Source: Bacteroidia bacterium (GTDB lineage Bacteria > Bacteroidota > Bacteroidia > Bacteroidales > GWF2-35-48). From it: 40,635 nt of DNA. Shown one piece after another: positions 26,436 through 36,210 of the stretch. Position 1 is the first letter of the stretch. Each line of letters opens with the position of its first letter. The position numbers were made by a program, and so were the translations under genes. The stretch spans positions 1-40,635 of the forward strand of contig JACREX010000221.1 of NCBI GenBank assembly GCA_016212695.1, given 5' to 3'. The notes below the pieces were generated by a model. It was not told the origin of the DNA. It saw nothing but the letters and a program-made list of their open reading frames with translations, and did no database searches.

Positions 26436-29060
26436 TTATTTTTCATTGATTTCATCGGGATTTTCATCGGTTTCATTTTCTTCTTCATCAATGTCTTCGT
26501 CAGGCTCTTCATCCGGGTTTTCGTCATCAATATCTTCATCAATTACCTCATCAACCGGAACAATGGGCTCAGTAATTGATAACGCAATTTCTTCGATTTC
26601 ATTATCCCTGCCGGTTTCTTTCTGCTCTTCAATATAGGCTACGGCGGCAATGGCATCGTCATCTTTCAGGTTGATCAGCCGTACTCCTTGGGTGGCTCTG
26701 CCCATCACTCTCAGCTCGCTGACGCCCACGCGAATAGTAAGACCGTTTTTAGTAATGATCATTAAATCATCCGTATCAAGCACCCCTTTAATTGCAATAA
26801 GCTTACCGGTTTTTTCAGTGACGTTGATTGTTTTTACGCCTTTTCCTCCCCGGTTTGTAACGCGGTATGCATCAATTTTTGATCTTTTCCCGTAACCGTT
26901 TTCAGAAACTACAAGAACATCTTCTGTCCGGCTTTCCACGCAAACCATCCCGATCACCTCGTCGTTTTCGTTTGCAAGCCGGATGCCTCTCACTCCCGAT
27001 GCATTTCTTCCCATGGGCCTTACTTTTTTCTCCGGGAAACGAATAGATCTTCCTGATTTAATGGCAAGCATTATTTCACTGATACCGCGGGTCATTTTGG
27101 CTTCAAGGAGTTCATCACCTTCGCGAACGTTGATTGCTATGATACCATTCTGGCGCGGCCTGGAATACAATTCAAGCAGGGTCTTTTTAATGATGCCTTT
27201 TTTCGTGCATAATACAATATAATGACTGTTGATGTATTCTGTATCGGTCAATTTTTTTATATTAATGTATGCTTTTACTTTATCATCCGGTTCAATGTTA
27301 ATCATGTTCTGTATAGCTCTTCCTTTCGAGGTTTTGGATCCTTCCGGGATTTCCCATACTTTTAGCCAGTAGCATCTTCCTTTTTCTGTGAAGAAGAGCA
27401 TGGTGTTGTGCATCGAAGCAATATAGAGGTGTTCAAGAAAATCTTCCTCCCTGGTTTCGCTTCCCTTTGAACCGACTCCTCCCCTGTTTTGCTTGCGGAA
27501 ATCAGTAATAGGCGTACGCTTGATATAGCCCAGGTGCGAGATGGTTATGGCAACATCTTCGTCTGCATAAAAATCTTCGGGATTAAATTCTTCGGATGAA
27601 TATACAATATCCGTCTTGCGTCCATTGCCATATTTTTCTTTGATTTCAAGCATTTCTTTCTTGATGATCTCCATCCTCATGGCTTCGTTTGCCAGAACAT
27701 TTTTCAGGTGTGCAATTAGTTTTATAAGGGTATCGTATTCTTCTTTGATCTTGTCCCGTTCAAGGCCGGTAAGGGCTCTCAGCCTCATATCAACAATAGC
27801 TCTCGACTGGGCGTCGGAAAGGTTGAATGTTGTCATCAACCCGTTGCGGGCATCATCAACCGTTTTGGAAGCGCGGATGATGGCAATCACTTCGTCAATA
27901 TGGTCGAGCGCTATAAGTAAGCCTTCGAGAATATGAGCCCGTTTTTCTGCTTCATCAAGTTCAAACCGGGTTCTGCGGGTAACTACGTCATGGCGGTGAG
28001 CGACAAAATAGGATATCAGTTCTTTAAGGTTGAGCATCATGGGTCTTCCGCCGACCAATGCAATATTGTTTACATTAAAAGTAGATTGTAACTGTGTTTC
28101 CTTATAAAGAATGTTCAGAACCACATTGGCAACTGCGTCTTTTTTCAGATCAATCACAATGCGCATCCCATCCCTGTCTGATTCATCATTCACATCAGAA
28201 ATCCCTTCGATTTTTTTCTCATTGACGAGATCTGCAATTTTGATGATAAGCTCAACTTTGTTTACCATGTAGGGGATTTCATTGATAATAATTTTTTCCC
28301 TGCCGTTGTTGTCAACTTCAATATTGGTCTTGGAACGGATAATGATCCTTCCCCTGCCGGTTTCAAAAGCTTCTTTAACTCCCTGGTAGCCGTAAATGGT
28401 TCCGCCGGTCGGAAAATCCGGGGCTTTTATATATTTCATCAATCCGGTAATATCAATATCTTTATCGTCTATTAGAGCAATAATGCCATCAATAATTTCG
28501 GAAAGATTGTGTGGCGGCATGTTGGTTGCCATACCTACGGCAATACCGGAAGCGCCGTTAACTAACAACAGGGGTACTTTTGTGGGCAGCACAGTGGGTT
28601 CCTGCAATGTGTCGTCAAAATTATTCTGAAAATCTACCGTGTTTTTTTCAATATCTGCAAGTGTTTCTTCTGCGATCTTGCTCATTCGCGCTTCCGTATA
28701 ACGCATAGCCGCCGGGTTGTCTCCGTCAACAGAGCCGAAATTTCCCTGCCCGTCAACCAAAGGATACCGCATAGACCATTCCTGGGCCATACGAACCATG
28801 GCAAAATAAACGGATGTATCGCCGTGAGGGTGATATTTTCCTAATACTTCACCAACAATTCTTGCTGATTTTTTATACGGACGGTTTGACAACGTGCCGA
28901 GTTCATTCATCCCGTGAAGTATGCGGCGATGTACCGGTTTTAATCCATCCCTGACATCAGGTAAAGCTCTTGACACAATCACAGACATTGAATAATCAAT
29001 GTAAGCCGACTTCATTTCATCCTCGATGTTTACCTTTAATATTCTTTCTCCTTCTACCAT
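26436..29060 (-). CDS. gyrA: DNA gyrase subunit A
   Basis: GyrA breaks and rejoins DNA in the A2B2 gyrase that introduces negative supercoils. The catalytic Tyr121 lies in [10 protein letters not shown]. The N-terminal motifs [19 protein letters not shown] and GKYHPHG are standard. The C-terminal beta-pinwheel (about 505-810) carries a GyrA-box-like NRGGKG. At positions equivalent to E. coli Ser83 and Asp87 this protein has Thr82 and Phe86; the second is notable because an acidic residue is common there. Residues ~820-874 are a strongly acidic Asp/Glu tail. The gene is divergent from clpC across a 325-base region, a gene pair I believe recurs in Bacteroidota. Confidence 0.98.
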   Translation of the reverse strand: MVEGERILKVNIEDEMKSAYIDYSMSVIVSRALPDVRDGLKPVHRRILHGMNELGTLSNRPYKKSARIVGEVLGKYHPHGDTSVYFAMVRMAQEWSMRYPLVDGQGNFGSVDGDNPAAMRYTEARMSKIAEETLADIEKNTVDFQNNFDDTLQEPTVLPTKVPLLLVNGASGIAVGMATNMPPHNLSEIIDGIIALIDDKDIDITGLMKYIKAPDFPTGGTIYGYQGVKEAFETGRGRIIIRSKTNIEVDNNGREKIIINEIPYMVNKVELIIKIADLVNEKKIEGISDVNDESDRDGMRIVIDLKKDAVANVVLNILYKETQLQSTFNVNNIALVGGRPMMLNLKELISYFVAHRHDVVTRRTRFELDEAEKRAHILEGLLIALDHIDEVIAIIRASKTVDDARNGLMTTFNLSDAQSRAIVDMRLRALTGLERDKIKEEYDTLIKLIAHLKNVLANEAMRMEIIKKEMLEIKEKYGNGRKTDIVYSSEEFNPEDFYADEDVAITISHLGYIKRTPITDFRKQNRGGVGSKGSETREEDFLEHLYIASMHNTMLFFTEKGRCYWLKVWEIPEGSKTSKGRAIQNMINIEPDDKVKAYINIKKLTDTEYINSHYIVLCTKKGIIKKTLLELYSRPRQNGIIAINVREGDELLEAKMTRGISEIMLAIKSGRSIRFPEKKVRPMGRNASGVRGIRLANENDEVIGMVCVESRTEDVLVVSENGYGKRSKIDAYRVTNRGGKGVKTINVTEKTGKLIAIKGVLDTDDLMIITKNGLTIRVGVSELRVMGRATQGVRLINLKDDDAIAAVAYIEEQKETGRDNEIEEIALSITEPIVPVDEVIDEDIDDENPDEEPDEDIDEEENETDENPDEINEK

Positions 29061-29385
29061 TTGTAATGCGATTTTTTTTGATAATTAATACGTTAACCTG
29101 AAAAAAAACAGAGGTCTAATTTAGATATTTGTCCATTATCCGTATAATTTTATTACTCATAGTTATTAACAGTTGTGTGTTTATAAAAAAGCTTGTGTCT
29201 ATATTATTTTTAACTATTTTTGAACGTATTTAGTGTCTGTCTATAATGTCCAGTTTAGACACTAATTTCACGAATTATAATTAATTTTTTCTAATAAATT
29301 CGTGCAATTCGTGTCCATGAATTTATTTGTGTATTGACTTTGCAGACAAACTCTATTTAGTAATTAGGTATTCTTTCGGTAAATT
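29061..29385. other. gyrA-clpC divergent intergenic region
   Basis: This 325-base AT-rich gap must hold promoters for both genes, yet no full TTTG-N19-TAnnTTTG match is apparent for either. The only clear structure is the inverted repeat at 29258-29315. A TTTG at 29339-29342 with TAATTAGG 18 bases later is a weak candidate for clpC. I see no RNA gene or small ORF. Confidence 0.5.
29258..29315. repeat. Imperfect inverted repeat (19-base arms) of the GACAC...AATTCGTG type
   Basis: The left arm GACACTAATTTCACGAATT (29258-29276) and right arm AATTCGTGCAATTCGTGTC (29297-29315) pair at 17 of 19 positions around a 20-base AT-rich centre. The phrase resembles intergenic 'cacgaatttcacgaatt' repeats I recognise from many environmental bacterial genomes. 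It could be a mobile or structural repeat; no coding capacity. Confidence 0.7.
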
Positions 29386-31953
29386 ATGGATGCAAAATTT
29401 TCACAAAAAATCAGGGATGTTCTCACATACTCAAAAGAAGAGGCAGTAAGGCTTGGCAACAATTATATCGGGACAGAGCATCTCTTTCTCGGAATCTTAC
29501 GTGAATCGGAAGGTGTGGCTGTTGATTTATTGAATACTTTGATGGTGGATTTTAATGATGTTAAAAAGTTTATCGAAAACCGCATTAAAACTGATAAAAA
29601 TATTTCCATTACTGAAATAGATAGAATTCCTTTATTGAAAACTACTGAAAAAGCGCTGAAATTTATTTACCTTGAAGCAAAATCGCTAAAGAGCGGAGAA
29701 ATCAATACCGGCCATCTTTTACTTGCAATTTTAAAAGATGAAACAAGCCTTGTTACAGAAATTTTACAGGAAAGAAATATTACCTACAGCATTGTAAAAT
29801 CAAGAATGGAAGGAAATCTTCCTGAGGCGGCATACAATCCGAATGATGATGACGACAGCAGTGAGAATTACGGACATGGAGGCGCACAGGGCGGCGGTTC
29901 GAAGCAGGCGCAGAAATCAAATTCCGATACGCCGGTTCTTGATAATTTTGGTATTGACCTCACAAAATCTGTTGAGGAAGGCCGCCTGGATCCTATCGTT
30001 GGCCGAGAAAAAGAAATTGAACGGCTTGCCCAGATTCTGAGCCGGAGAAAAAAGAACAATCCTGTTCTTATCGGCGAACCGGGTGTCGGGAAATCAGCAA
30101 TAGCAGAAGGTTTAGCGATACGGATCGTACAGAAAAAAGTATCCAGGGTATTATTTGGAAAAAGAATTGTTGCCCTTGACCTGGCTTCGATTGTTGCCGG
30201 AACAAAGTACCGCGGGCAGTTTGAAGAGCGGATGAAAGCCATATTGAATGAACTTTCCAAAACATCCAATGTCATTTTATTCATTGATGAAATACATACC
30301 ATTGTAGGCGCCGGCGGAGCAGCCGGATCGCTGGATGCCGCAAATATGCTTAAGCCCGCTTTAGCCAGGGGCGATATACAGTGCATTGGAGCCACAACGC
30401 TTGATGAATACCGCCAGTATGTTGAAAAGGATGGAGCGCTCGAAAGAAGGTTTCAGAAAGTGATGGTTGAACCGACCACTGCTGAAGAAACCATTGAGAT
30501 TTTAAATAATATTAAAGAAAAGTATGAAGCCCATCATAATGTTACGTATACGCCTGACGCAATAAAGGCCTGCGTTTCTCTTACGCTGAGATACATCACA
30601 GACAGGCTTCTTCCCGATAAAGCCATTGATGCTTTGGATGAAACCGGGTCGCGCGTTCATATTTCAAATATTCATGTGCCAAAGAATATATTAGACCTTG
30701 AGAAACAGATAGAGGTAGTGCGCACTGAGAAATTAAAAGCGATCAAGAGCCAGAATTTTGAGCTTGCAGCCAATTTCCGCGACAAAGAAAAGCACTGCAT
30801 GGAGCAGATAGAACTGGAAAAACAAAGATGGCAGAAAGAACTTTCGTCGCATCGCGAAACAGTAACTGAAGACCACGTGGCAGAAGTTGTGGCCATGATG
30901 ACAGGAGTCCCGGTGCAGCGTATCGCCCAGGCCGAAGGGCTGCGCCTCCTGAAAATGTTTGATGAACTGAGAGGAAGCGTGATTGGTCAGGACGATGCCA
31001 TTAAAAAGATTGTTCAGGCGATTCAGCGTAACCGCGCCGGATTAAAGGATCCCAACAAACCGATAGGAACATTTATTTTTTTGGGCCCGACAGGTGTCGG
31101 AAAAACACAGCTTGCCAAAGTTCTTGCAGAATATCTTTTTGATAACAAAGATAACCTGATCCGGATTGATATGAGCGAGTATATGGAGAAGTTTTCAGTA
31201 TCGCGCCTTATTGGAGCGCCTCCCGGATATGTGGGTTATGAAGAAGGGGGGCAGCTTACCGAAAAGGTGCGCCGCAAACCCTATTCTGTAGTGCTTCTTG
31301 ATGAAATAGAGAAAGCTCATCCCGACGTATTTCATATCCTGTTGCAGGTTCTTGATGAAGGCCGGTTGACTGACAGCCTGGGCCGGAGAATTGATTTCAG
31401 AAATACGATACTTGTAATGACTTCAAATATCGGAACCCGTCAACTAAATGAGTTTGGGAAAGGAATCGGTTTTGAATCCAAAGCAAAGGAAGACTATGTG
31501 GGGCAGCAAACCAACGGTATAATCCAGAATGCATTAAAGAAAACTTTTGCTCCGGAATTTCTTAATCGTATTGATGATGTGATAATATTCAATTCCCTCA
31601 AACGCGATGACATTCATAAGATCATTGATATCGAACTGAAAGGTTTGTACGAACGGATCAAGTCTATGGGCTTTGAGATAAAAGTGTCTGCAGTAGCTAA
31701 AGAATATGTTGTGGAAAAAGGCTTTGATGAAAAATTCGGCGCTCGCCCGTTAAAGAGAGCTATCCAGAAATATCTCGAAGACCCAATCGCCGAAGTCATC
31801 ATCAAAACCGTTTTTACCGAAGGCGATGTGATCGTGGTTGGGTATGACAAGAAAAAAGACCTGATTAAAATTAAAGTTAAAAAATTTGAAAAGGACAAGG
31901 ATCCTGATCTTGAAAAAAATTTGGTCAGTACTGAAGACGATACAGGAAATTAA
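29386..31953 (+). CDS. clpC: Clp protease ATP-binding subunit ClpC
   Basis: ClpC is a hexameric AAA+ unfoldase that feeds proteins to ClpP. A Clp N-domain (about 1-145) is followed by an Asp/Gly/Gln-rich linker, NBD1 (Walker A GEPGVGKS at 230-237, Walker B Asp301-Glu302), a UVR/middle region (about 435-475, FELAANFRDKEK), and NBD2 (Walker A GPTGVGKT at 567-574, Walker B Asp639-Glu640, APPGYVGYEEGG). The GIGF loop at 693-696 matches the ClpP-docking (L/I/V)GF motif, so it should work with ClpP rather than as a ClpB disaggregase. No separate mcsA/mcsB/ctsR genes are present nearby. It is followed by a strong terminator. Confidence 0.97.
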   Translation: MDAKFSQKIRDVLTYSKEEAVRLGNNYIGTEHLFLGILRESEGVAVDLLNTLMVDFNDVKKFIENRIKTDKNISITEIDRIPLLKTTEKALKFIYLEAKSLKSGEINTGHLLLAILKDETSLVTEILQERNITYSIVKSRMEGNLPEAAYNPNDDDDSSENYGHGGAQGGGSKQAQKSNSDTPVLDNFGIDLTKSVEEGRLDPIVGREKEIERLAQILSRRKKNNPVLIGEPGVGKSAIAEGLAIRIVQKKVSRVLFGKRIVALDLASIVAGTKYRGQFEERMKAILNELSKTSNVILFIDEIHTIVGAGGAAGSLDAANMLKPALARGDIQCIGATTLDEYRQYVEKDGALERRFQKVMVEPTTAEETIEILNNIKEKYEAHHNVTYTPDAIKACVSLTLRYITDRLLPDKAIDALDETGSRVHISNIHVPKNILDLEKQIEVVRTEKLKAIKSQNFELAANFRDKEKHCMEQIELEKQRWQKELSSHRETVTEDHVAEVVAMMTGVPVQRIAQAEGLRLLKMFDELRGSVIGQDDAIKKIVQAIQRNRAGLKDPNKPIGTFIFLGPTGVGKTQLAKVLAEYLFDNKDNLIRIDMSEYMEKFSVSRLIGAPPGYVGYEEGGQLTEKVRRKPYSVVLLDEIEKAHPDVFHILLQVLDEGRLTDSLGRRIDFRNTILVMTSNIGTRQLNEFGKGIGFESKAKEDYVGQQTNGIIQNALKKTFAPEFLNRIDDVIIFNSLKRDDIHKIIDIELKGLYERIKSMGFEIKVSAVAKEYVVEKGFDEKFGARPLKRAIQKYLEDPIAEVIIKTVFTEGDVIVVGYDKKKDLIKIKVKKFEKDKDPDLEKNLVSTEDDTGN

Positions 31954-31972
31954 TATGTCACTTTAATCCGTA

Positions 31973-32017
31973 AAGAGCAGGGATAATAATCTTAAGGTGT
32001 CTCTGCTTTTTGTTTTT
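31973..32017 (+). terminator. Intrinsic terminator of clpC
   Basis: AAGAGCAGGGATA (31973-31985) pairs with TGTCTCTGCTTTT (31998-32010) over 13 positions, including three G-T wobbles, around a 12-base loop. A T-rich tract (TTTTTGTTTTT) follows. It begins 20 bases after the clpC stop codon. Confidence 0.7.
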
Positions 32018-32091
32018 ATTGCGTATTCGAAGTATATTCTTTGTATTGAGATTTTCGTTATATATACTGTGAATGAATTAAAACTGTACAT

Positions 32092-32159
32092 TTTCACGTA
32101 AAGACGCAAAGTTCGCAAAGGATTAATTTTCTTAGCGTTCTTGGCGGCTTGGCGAGAAA
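32092..32159. repeat. Imperfect inverted repeat of the 'TTTCACG...AAGACGCAAAG' family
   Basis: The left arm (32092-32120) starts TTTCACGTAAAGACGCAAAG. The right arm (32131-32159) starts CTTAGCGTTCTTGGCGGCTT and ends GAGAAA. The two 29-base arms are imperfectly complementary around a 10-base centre. The phrase is widespread in intergenic DNA of environmental bacteria from several phyla, as far as I recall. It fills most of the gap before the PorE-like gene. Confidence 0.65.
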
Positions 32160-32210
32160 TCAAAATGTATAAATTTATCCCGTTTTTAGTATAATAGTAA
32201 AGTTGTTTTT

Positions 32211-34142
32211 ATGCGTAAAACTGTTTTCATATTCTTTTTCCTCGCTTCATTTTGCTTTTCTTATTCCCAGAAATATTCCACCAAATCGGATAAAGCCATA
32301 CGTAAATTCGAAGATGCAACCTATCTTTTCAATGTAAGAAGGCTTGATGAAGCCATTGCCGGATTCGAAGCCGCGATAAAGGAAGATGACCGGTTTATTG
32401 AAGCCTACCTGATGCTTGCCGATATTTACAATATGAAAAGGAATTATGAAAAAGAAGCGGATACCTATAAAAAAGTATGTGAGATCAATCCGGATTTTTT
32501 TAACAGAACCTACCTTAATCTTGCTAAAGCCCAATACCTCTCGGCAAAATACGATGAAGCGGAAAAGAGTATAACCGTTTTTCTTGCTAAGAAAGATTTA
32601 AAACAAGATGTAATTGACGAAGCCGGATTGCTGATGAAAAAATGTGATTTTTCGATTGAAGCAATAAAGAATCCTGTTCCTTTTGAACCTGAATCTCTGG
32701 GCGACAGCATCAACAGCGAATATGATGATTACTGGCCGTATCTCACCGCTGATGACCAGATACTGGTGTTTACAAGGGATATTTCCAAGCGTAAAAATGA
32801 ATTTTCCCTGATGCGTACCGGCCAGGAAGATATTTATATTTCACGTAAGGTGAACGGCGTTTTTTCAAAAGCGAAAAGTATAGGCCCGCCCATAAATACG
32901 GAACACAATGAGGGTTCAGAATGTATTTCAGTTGACGGGCAGTATCTGTTTTTCACAGGCTGCGGCCGGATTGACGGAGAAGGCGATTGCGATATTTATC
33001 TTTCGAAAAGAACAGGGAATCTCTGGAGTAAGCCTGTTAATCTGGGTCCTCCTGTAAATACTGGTAAATGGGAATCCACGCCCTCTCTCTCGGCAGACGG
33101 AAAGACTTTGTATTTTGCAACTAACCGCAAGGGAGGCAAAGGCAGGATGGATATCTGGACGGCAACCCTGAGCAAGGACGGCGGGTTTAATGCGCCGGTG
33201 AATCTTGGAGACAGCATTAACACTCCTGAAGACGAATTTGCCCCGTTTATACACCCGGACGGAAAAACATTATATTTTGCATCGAACGGAGGCATAGGGC
33301 TGGGCGGTTTTGATGTGTATATAACAAGGAAAGACTCCTTAGGCAAATGGAGCAAACCTGTGAATTTAGGTTATCCTATCAACACAAATAAAGACGAGAT
33401 CGGACTGATCGTTGACTCCAAAAGCGATATGGCAATATTAGCTTCAGACAGGTTCGGAGGCAGGCTTTGCGACTTGTATTCCTTTGATTTATATAAAAAG
33501 GTAAAACCGATAATCACAACCTATGTCAAAGGAATTGTGTTTAATGCGGTAACAAAGCAAAAGTTGAAAACAAAATTAGAACTTTACGATATTGATGCGC
33601 AGAAAATGGTTGCTGAAGCGGTATCAAACGAAACCACCGGCGAATATTTGGTTTGCCTGCCCATAGGGAAAAACTACGGATTCTGCGTTTCCAAAGAAGG
33701 CTATATGTTTTATTCCGAGAATTTTTCGTTGAAAGACCATAAGGATACATCGAAACCATATATCATGGATATCGCATTGCAACCCATACAGGTAGATAAT
33801 AAGGTGATCCTGAAAAATATTTTTTATGAATTTAATTCGTATGAGTTGAAGCCGGAATCTAAGGTTGAACTTGATAATCTTATTTTTTTCATGCAGTCGA
33901 ATGCCCTGGTGAAAATCGAAATCAGCGGTCATACTGATAATATAGGAACAAAGGCGTATAATCAGAAACTTTCCGAGAACCGTTCCAAATCTGTTTACAT
34001 CTATTTAATAGAACATGGTATCCCGAAAGACCGGTTAAGTTACAAAGGCTATGACTTCAGCATACCGGTTGCTCCGAACGATACGGAAGAGGGCCGGGCG
34101 CAAAACCGGCGTACGGAATTTAAAATCGTGAGTTTAAATTAA
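32211..34142 (+). CDS. PorE-like T9SS/OmpA-family protein (TPR, PD40 propeller, CRD, OmpA-C)
   Basis: Domain order is signal peptide (1-20), TPR (about 30-130), WD40-like PD40 beta-propeller (about 160-425, with repeated LSADGKTLYFATN and HPDGKTLYFASN motifs), a carboxypeptidase-regulatory-like domain (about 435-520), and a C-terminal OmpA domain (about 533-643) with GHTDNIGT at 573-580, Arg591 and NRRTEF for peptidoglycan binding. This is the architecture of PorE (PG1058), which links the type IX secretion machinery to peptidoglycan. Unlike PG1058, which has been described as a lipoprotein, no valid lipobox is present (SFC has Phe at -1). Bacteroidota carry several paralogues with this layout, so a direct T9SS role is likely but not certain. 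Confidence 0.85.
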   Translation: MRKTVFIFFFLASFCFSYSQKYSTKSDKAIRKFEDATYLFNVRRLDEAIAGFEAAIKEDDRFIEAYLMLADIYNMKRNYEKEADTYKKVCEINPDFFNRTYLNLAKAQYLSAKYDEAEKSITVFLAKKDLKQDVIDEAGLLMKKCDFSIEAIKNPVPFEPESLGDSINSEYDDYWPYLTADDQILVFTRDISKRKNEFSLMRTGQEDIYISRKVNGVFSKAKSIGPPINTEHNEGSECISVDGQYLFFTGCGRIDGEGDCDIYLSKRTGNLWSKPVNLGPPVNTGKWESTPSLSADGKTLYFATNRKGGKGRMDIWTATLSKDGGFNAPVNLGDSINTPEDEFAPFIHPDGKTLYFASNGGIGLGGFDVYITRKDSLGKWSKPVNLGYPINTNKDEIGLIVDSKSDMAILASDRFGGRLCDLYSFDLYKKVKPIITTYVKGIVFNAVTKQKLKTKLELYDIDAQKMVAEAVSNETTGEYLVCLPIGKNYGFCVSKEGYMFYSENFSLKDHKDTSKPYIMDIALQPIQVDNKVILKNIFYEFNSYELKPESKVELDNLIFFMQSNALVKIEISGHTDNIGTKAYNQKLSENRSKSVYIYLIEHGIPKDRLSYKGYDFSIPVAPNDTEEGRAQNRRTEFKIVSLN

Positions 34143-34235
34143 ACGCTTCCGGTTTGAATTATTGATACTTCCTGAATTTTTTCCGCACTGTTAGTAATGT
34201 TGATAAAATATCCGGCAGGGGGATTGAATAATTTA

Positions 34236-34243
34236 TAATTTTG
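34236..34243 (+). promoter_or_regulatory. Possible -7 box for prs
   Basis: TAATTTTG matches TAnnTTTG exactly and lies 22 bases before the prs ATG. There is no TTTG at the expected -33 position, so support is partial. Confidence 0.4.
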
Positions 34244-34264
34244 CGATAACAAAAATTTAATGCC

Positions 34265-35200
34265 ATGCCAACATCTCCGGTAAAATTCTTTGCAGGAACC
34301 AATACCCGTTATCTTGCTGAAAAAATTGTAAAAGCTTACGGTACCGAACTCGGAAAATCAACCCTGATTAAATTCAGCGATGGCGAGTTTCAGCCTTGTT
34401 TTGAAGAAACCGTTCGCGGAACCACGGTATTTATAATTCAGTCAACATACCCTCCTGCAGATAACTTATTGGAGCTTATGTTTATGATAGATGCGGCCAG
34501 GAGGGCCTCTGCATACAAGGTAGTGGCAGTGATTCCGTATTTCGGATTTGCGCGGCAGGATAGAAAAGATAAACCCCGCGTTCCCATTGCTGCAAAAGCT
34601 ATAGCCGATATGTTAGGCGCTGTAGGCGTGGACCGTGTGATGACGATGGATCTTCATGCAGACCAGATTCAGGGTTTCTTTAATTTCCCTGTTGACCATG
34701 TTTATGCTTCGGCTTTATTTGCTAAATATATAATGGAATTAAAGCTGGATAATCTGGTTGTTGCAGCGCCTGATATGGGCGGGTCAAAAAGGGCGAATGC
34801 GTATTCCAGGTTCCTGAAAACAGAAATGGCCATTTGTTATAAAACCAGGAGAAAAGAAAATGTGGTTGAAAAAATTACCATTATCGGCGATATAAAAGAT
34901 AAGAATGTAGTCATACTGGATGATATGATTGATACTGCCGGAACCATTACCCTGGCTGCCGACCAGATGATGCGTTACGGAGCCAAGAGCATCAGGGTTA
35001 TTGCGACGCATCCGGTGCTTTCGGGCCCGGCATATGACAGAATAGAAAATTCAGCCATCGAAGAAGTGGTAGTTACAGATTCAATTCCATTAAAATACGG
35101 GAGTAGAAAAATAAAAGTGATCTCCTGCGCCGAATTATTTGCGGATGTTATCCATAAAGTCTATACTTTCCAGTCAATAAGTTCCAGTTTCATTTTTTAA
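34265..35200 (+). CDS. prs: Ribose-phosphate pyrophosphokinase
   Basis: Prs makes PRPP from ribose 5-phosphate and ATP for nucleotide, His and Trp synthesis. Signatures are intact: the ATP-binding FARQDRK at 95-101, the Mg/catalytic HADQIQGFF with His131, the flexible-loop CYKTRRK, and the PRPP-binding loop VVILDDMIDTAGT at 215-227. The 311-residue length is standard. It is a cytoplasmic class I enzyme, allosterically controlled by ADP and phosphate in the family. It precedes rplY and pth on the same strand, a grouping seen in other Bacteroidota, although a 240-base gap and a separate promoter box lie before rplY. Confidence 0.98.
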   Translation: MPTSPVKFFAGTNTRYLAEKIVKAYGTELGKSTLIKFSDGEFQPCFEETVRGTTVFIIQSTYPPADNLLELMFMIDAARRASAYKVVAVIPYFGFARQDRKDKPRVPIAAKAIADMLGAVGVDRVMTMDLHADQIQGFFNFPVDHVYASALFAKYIMELKLDNLVVAAPDMGGSKRANAYSRFLKTEMAICYKTRRKENVVEKITIIGDIKDKNVVILDDMIDTAGTITLAADQMMRYGAKSIRVIATHPVLSGPAYDRIENSAIEEVVVTDSIPLKYGSRKIKVISCAELFADVIHKVYTFQSISSSFIF

Positions 35201-35203
35201 GTC

Positions 35204-35290
35204 ACAAATTCCAAGCCTCAAATTCCAAATTCCAAGAAGGAAATTCCAAATCTCTTGGGGCTTGTAACTTGAAAAATGGGACTTGTAATA
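35204..35290. repeat. Intergenic phrase of CAAATTCCAAG units with inverted partner
   Basis: Units such as CAAATTCCAAATTCCAAG are followed by roughly complementary CTTGGGGCTTGTAACTTG and TGGGACTTG, so the block is partly self-complementary. It is the reverse-strand counterpart of the phrase at 2049-2100. It lies directly after the prs stop codon. Confidence 0.55.
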
Positions 35291-35347
35291 GAAATAATCC
35301 GTTCAAAATATAATTGAAAAGAATTTTTATTTTTTATTTATTATTTT

Positions 35348-35355
35348 TATCTTTG
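35348..35355 (+). promoter_or_regulatory. Promoter -7 box for rplY-pth
   Basis: TATCTTTG matches the TAnnTTTG consensus exactly. The -33 region (TTTT at 35325-35328) is one base off TTTG at 19-base spacing. The implied leader of rplY is about 80 bases long. Confidence 0.55.
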
Positions 35356-35440
35356 CAAACTTTTTAATAAAATTGATTATTAACGTGTAATGGGAAATTA
35401 AGAAAGACTTGATTTTGAGTAGCACAAAAAATTTAAAGAA

Positions 35441-36205
35441 ATGAAAACAATTGAGGTCAAAGGTCAGAAAAGAGTTGCATTAGGCCGGAAATATGCAATA
35501 AAAGAGAGAAAAAGCGAATTTGTTCCCTGTGTGATGTATGGAGCGGGACAGCAGAATTTACATTTTACTGCGAAAGAAAACGAATTCAGGCATCTTGTAT
35601 ATACACCCAAGGTTTATACGATAAAACTTCAGGTAGATGAACAGCATTACGATGCGATTCTCCAGGAAGTGCAGTTTCATCCCGTAAATGATAAAATCAT
35701 TCATGTTGATTTCAAACAGGTTTTTGAAGATAAAAAAGTAATTATAGACGTCCCTGTAAAACTTCACGGTTTTCCGGTTGGCGTAAAGGAGGGCGGTAAA
35801 CTTTCGCAGTTAAAGAGAAAATTAAAAGTGCGGGCGTTTATAAAAGATCTTCCCGAAGCATTTGACATTGATGTAGAACACCTGAAAATCGGCCATACCG
35901 TGAAAGTATCGGATATGAAATTGGACATGGTTGATTTTTTAGATATGAAAAATGCAGTGATTGCTTCCGTGAAAATTACCAGGAATATTGTTGAAGAAGT
36001 CGCTCCGGGCGCAGAAGGCGCTGCAACAGCAACTACCGCTACGGCAGTTGCCGGAACGGCAACCGGAACTGCTACGGGTACGACAACCGCAACTCCTGCA
36101 ACCGGAACTGTCACGCCTGCCCAGACGGACAAGACACAGAAGCCCGATGATAAAGACAAAGGCAAGGGAAAAGGAAAAGATAAAGGTAAAAAAGGTAAAA
36201 AATAA
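35441..36205 (+). CDS. rplY: 50S ribosomal protein L25 (general stress protein Ctc type)
   Basis: L25 binds 5S rRNA in the large subunit. The N-terminal L25 domain (about 1-92) and the C-terminal TL5/CTC beta-domain (about 93-185, with KLHGFPVGVKEGGKL and the VSDMKL strand) are both present. Residues ~190-254 form an unusual tail: first Ala/Thr/Gly low-complexity, then a Lys/Gly/Asp-rich run ending GKGKDKGKKGKK. The tail is probably disordered and may touch rRNA. The pth GTG start lies six bases after the stop codon, so the two genes form a tight operon. Confidence 0.95.
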   Translation: MKTIEVKGQKRVALGRKYAIKERKSEFVPCVMYGAGQQNLHFTAKENEFRHLVYTPKVYTIKLQVDEQHYDAILQEVQFHPVNDKIIHVDFKQVFEDKKVIIDVPVKLHGFPVGVKEGGKLSQLKRKLKVRAFIKDLPEAFDIDVEHLKIGHTVKVSDMKLDMVDFLDMKNAVIASVKITRNIVEEVAPGAEGAATATTATAVAGTATGTATGTTTATPATGTVTPAQTDKTQKPDDKDKGKGKGKDKGKKGKK

Positions 36206-36210
36206 ATTGT

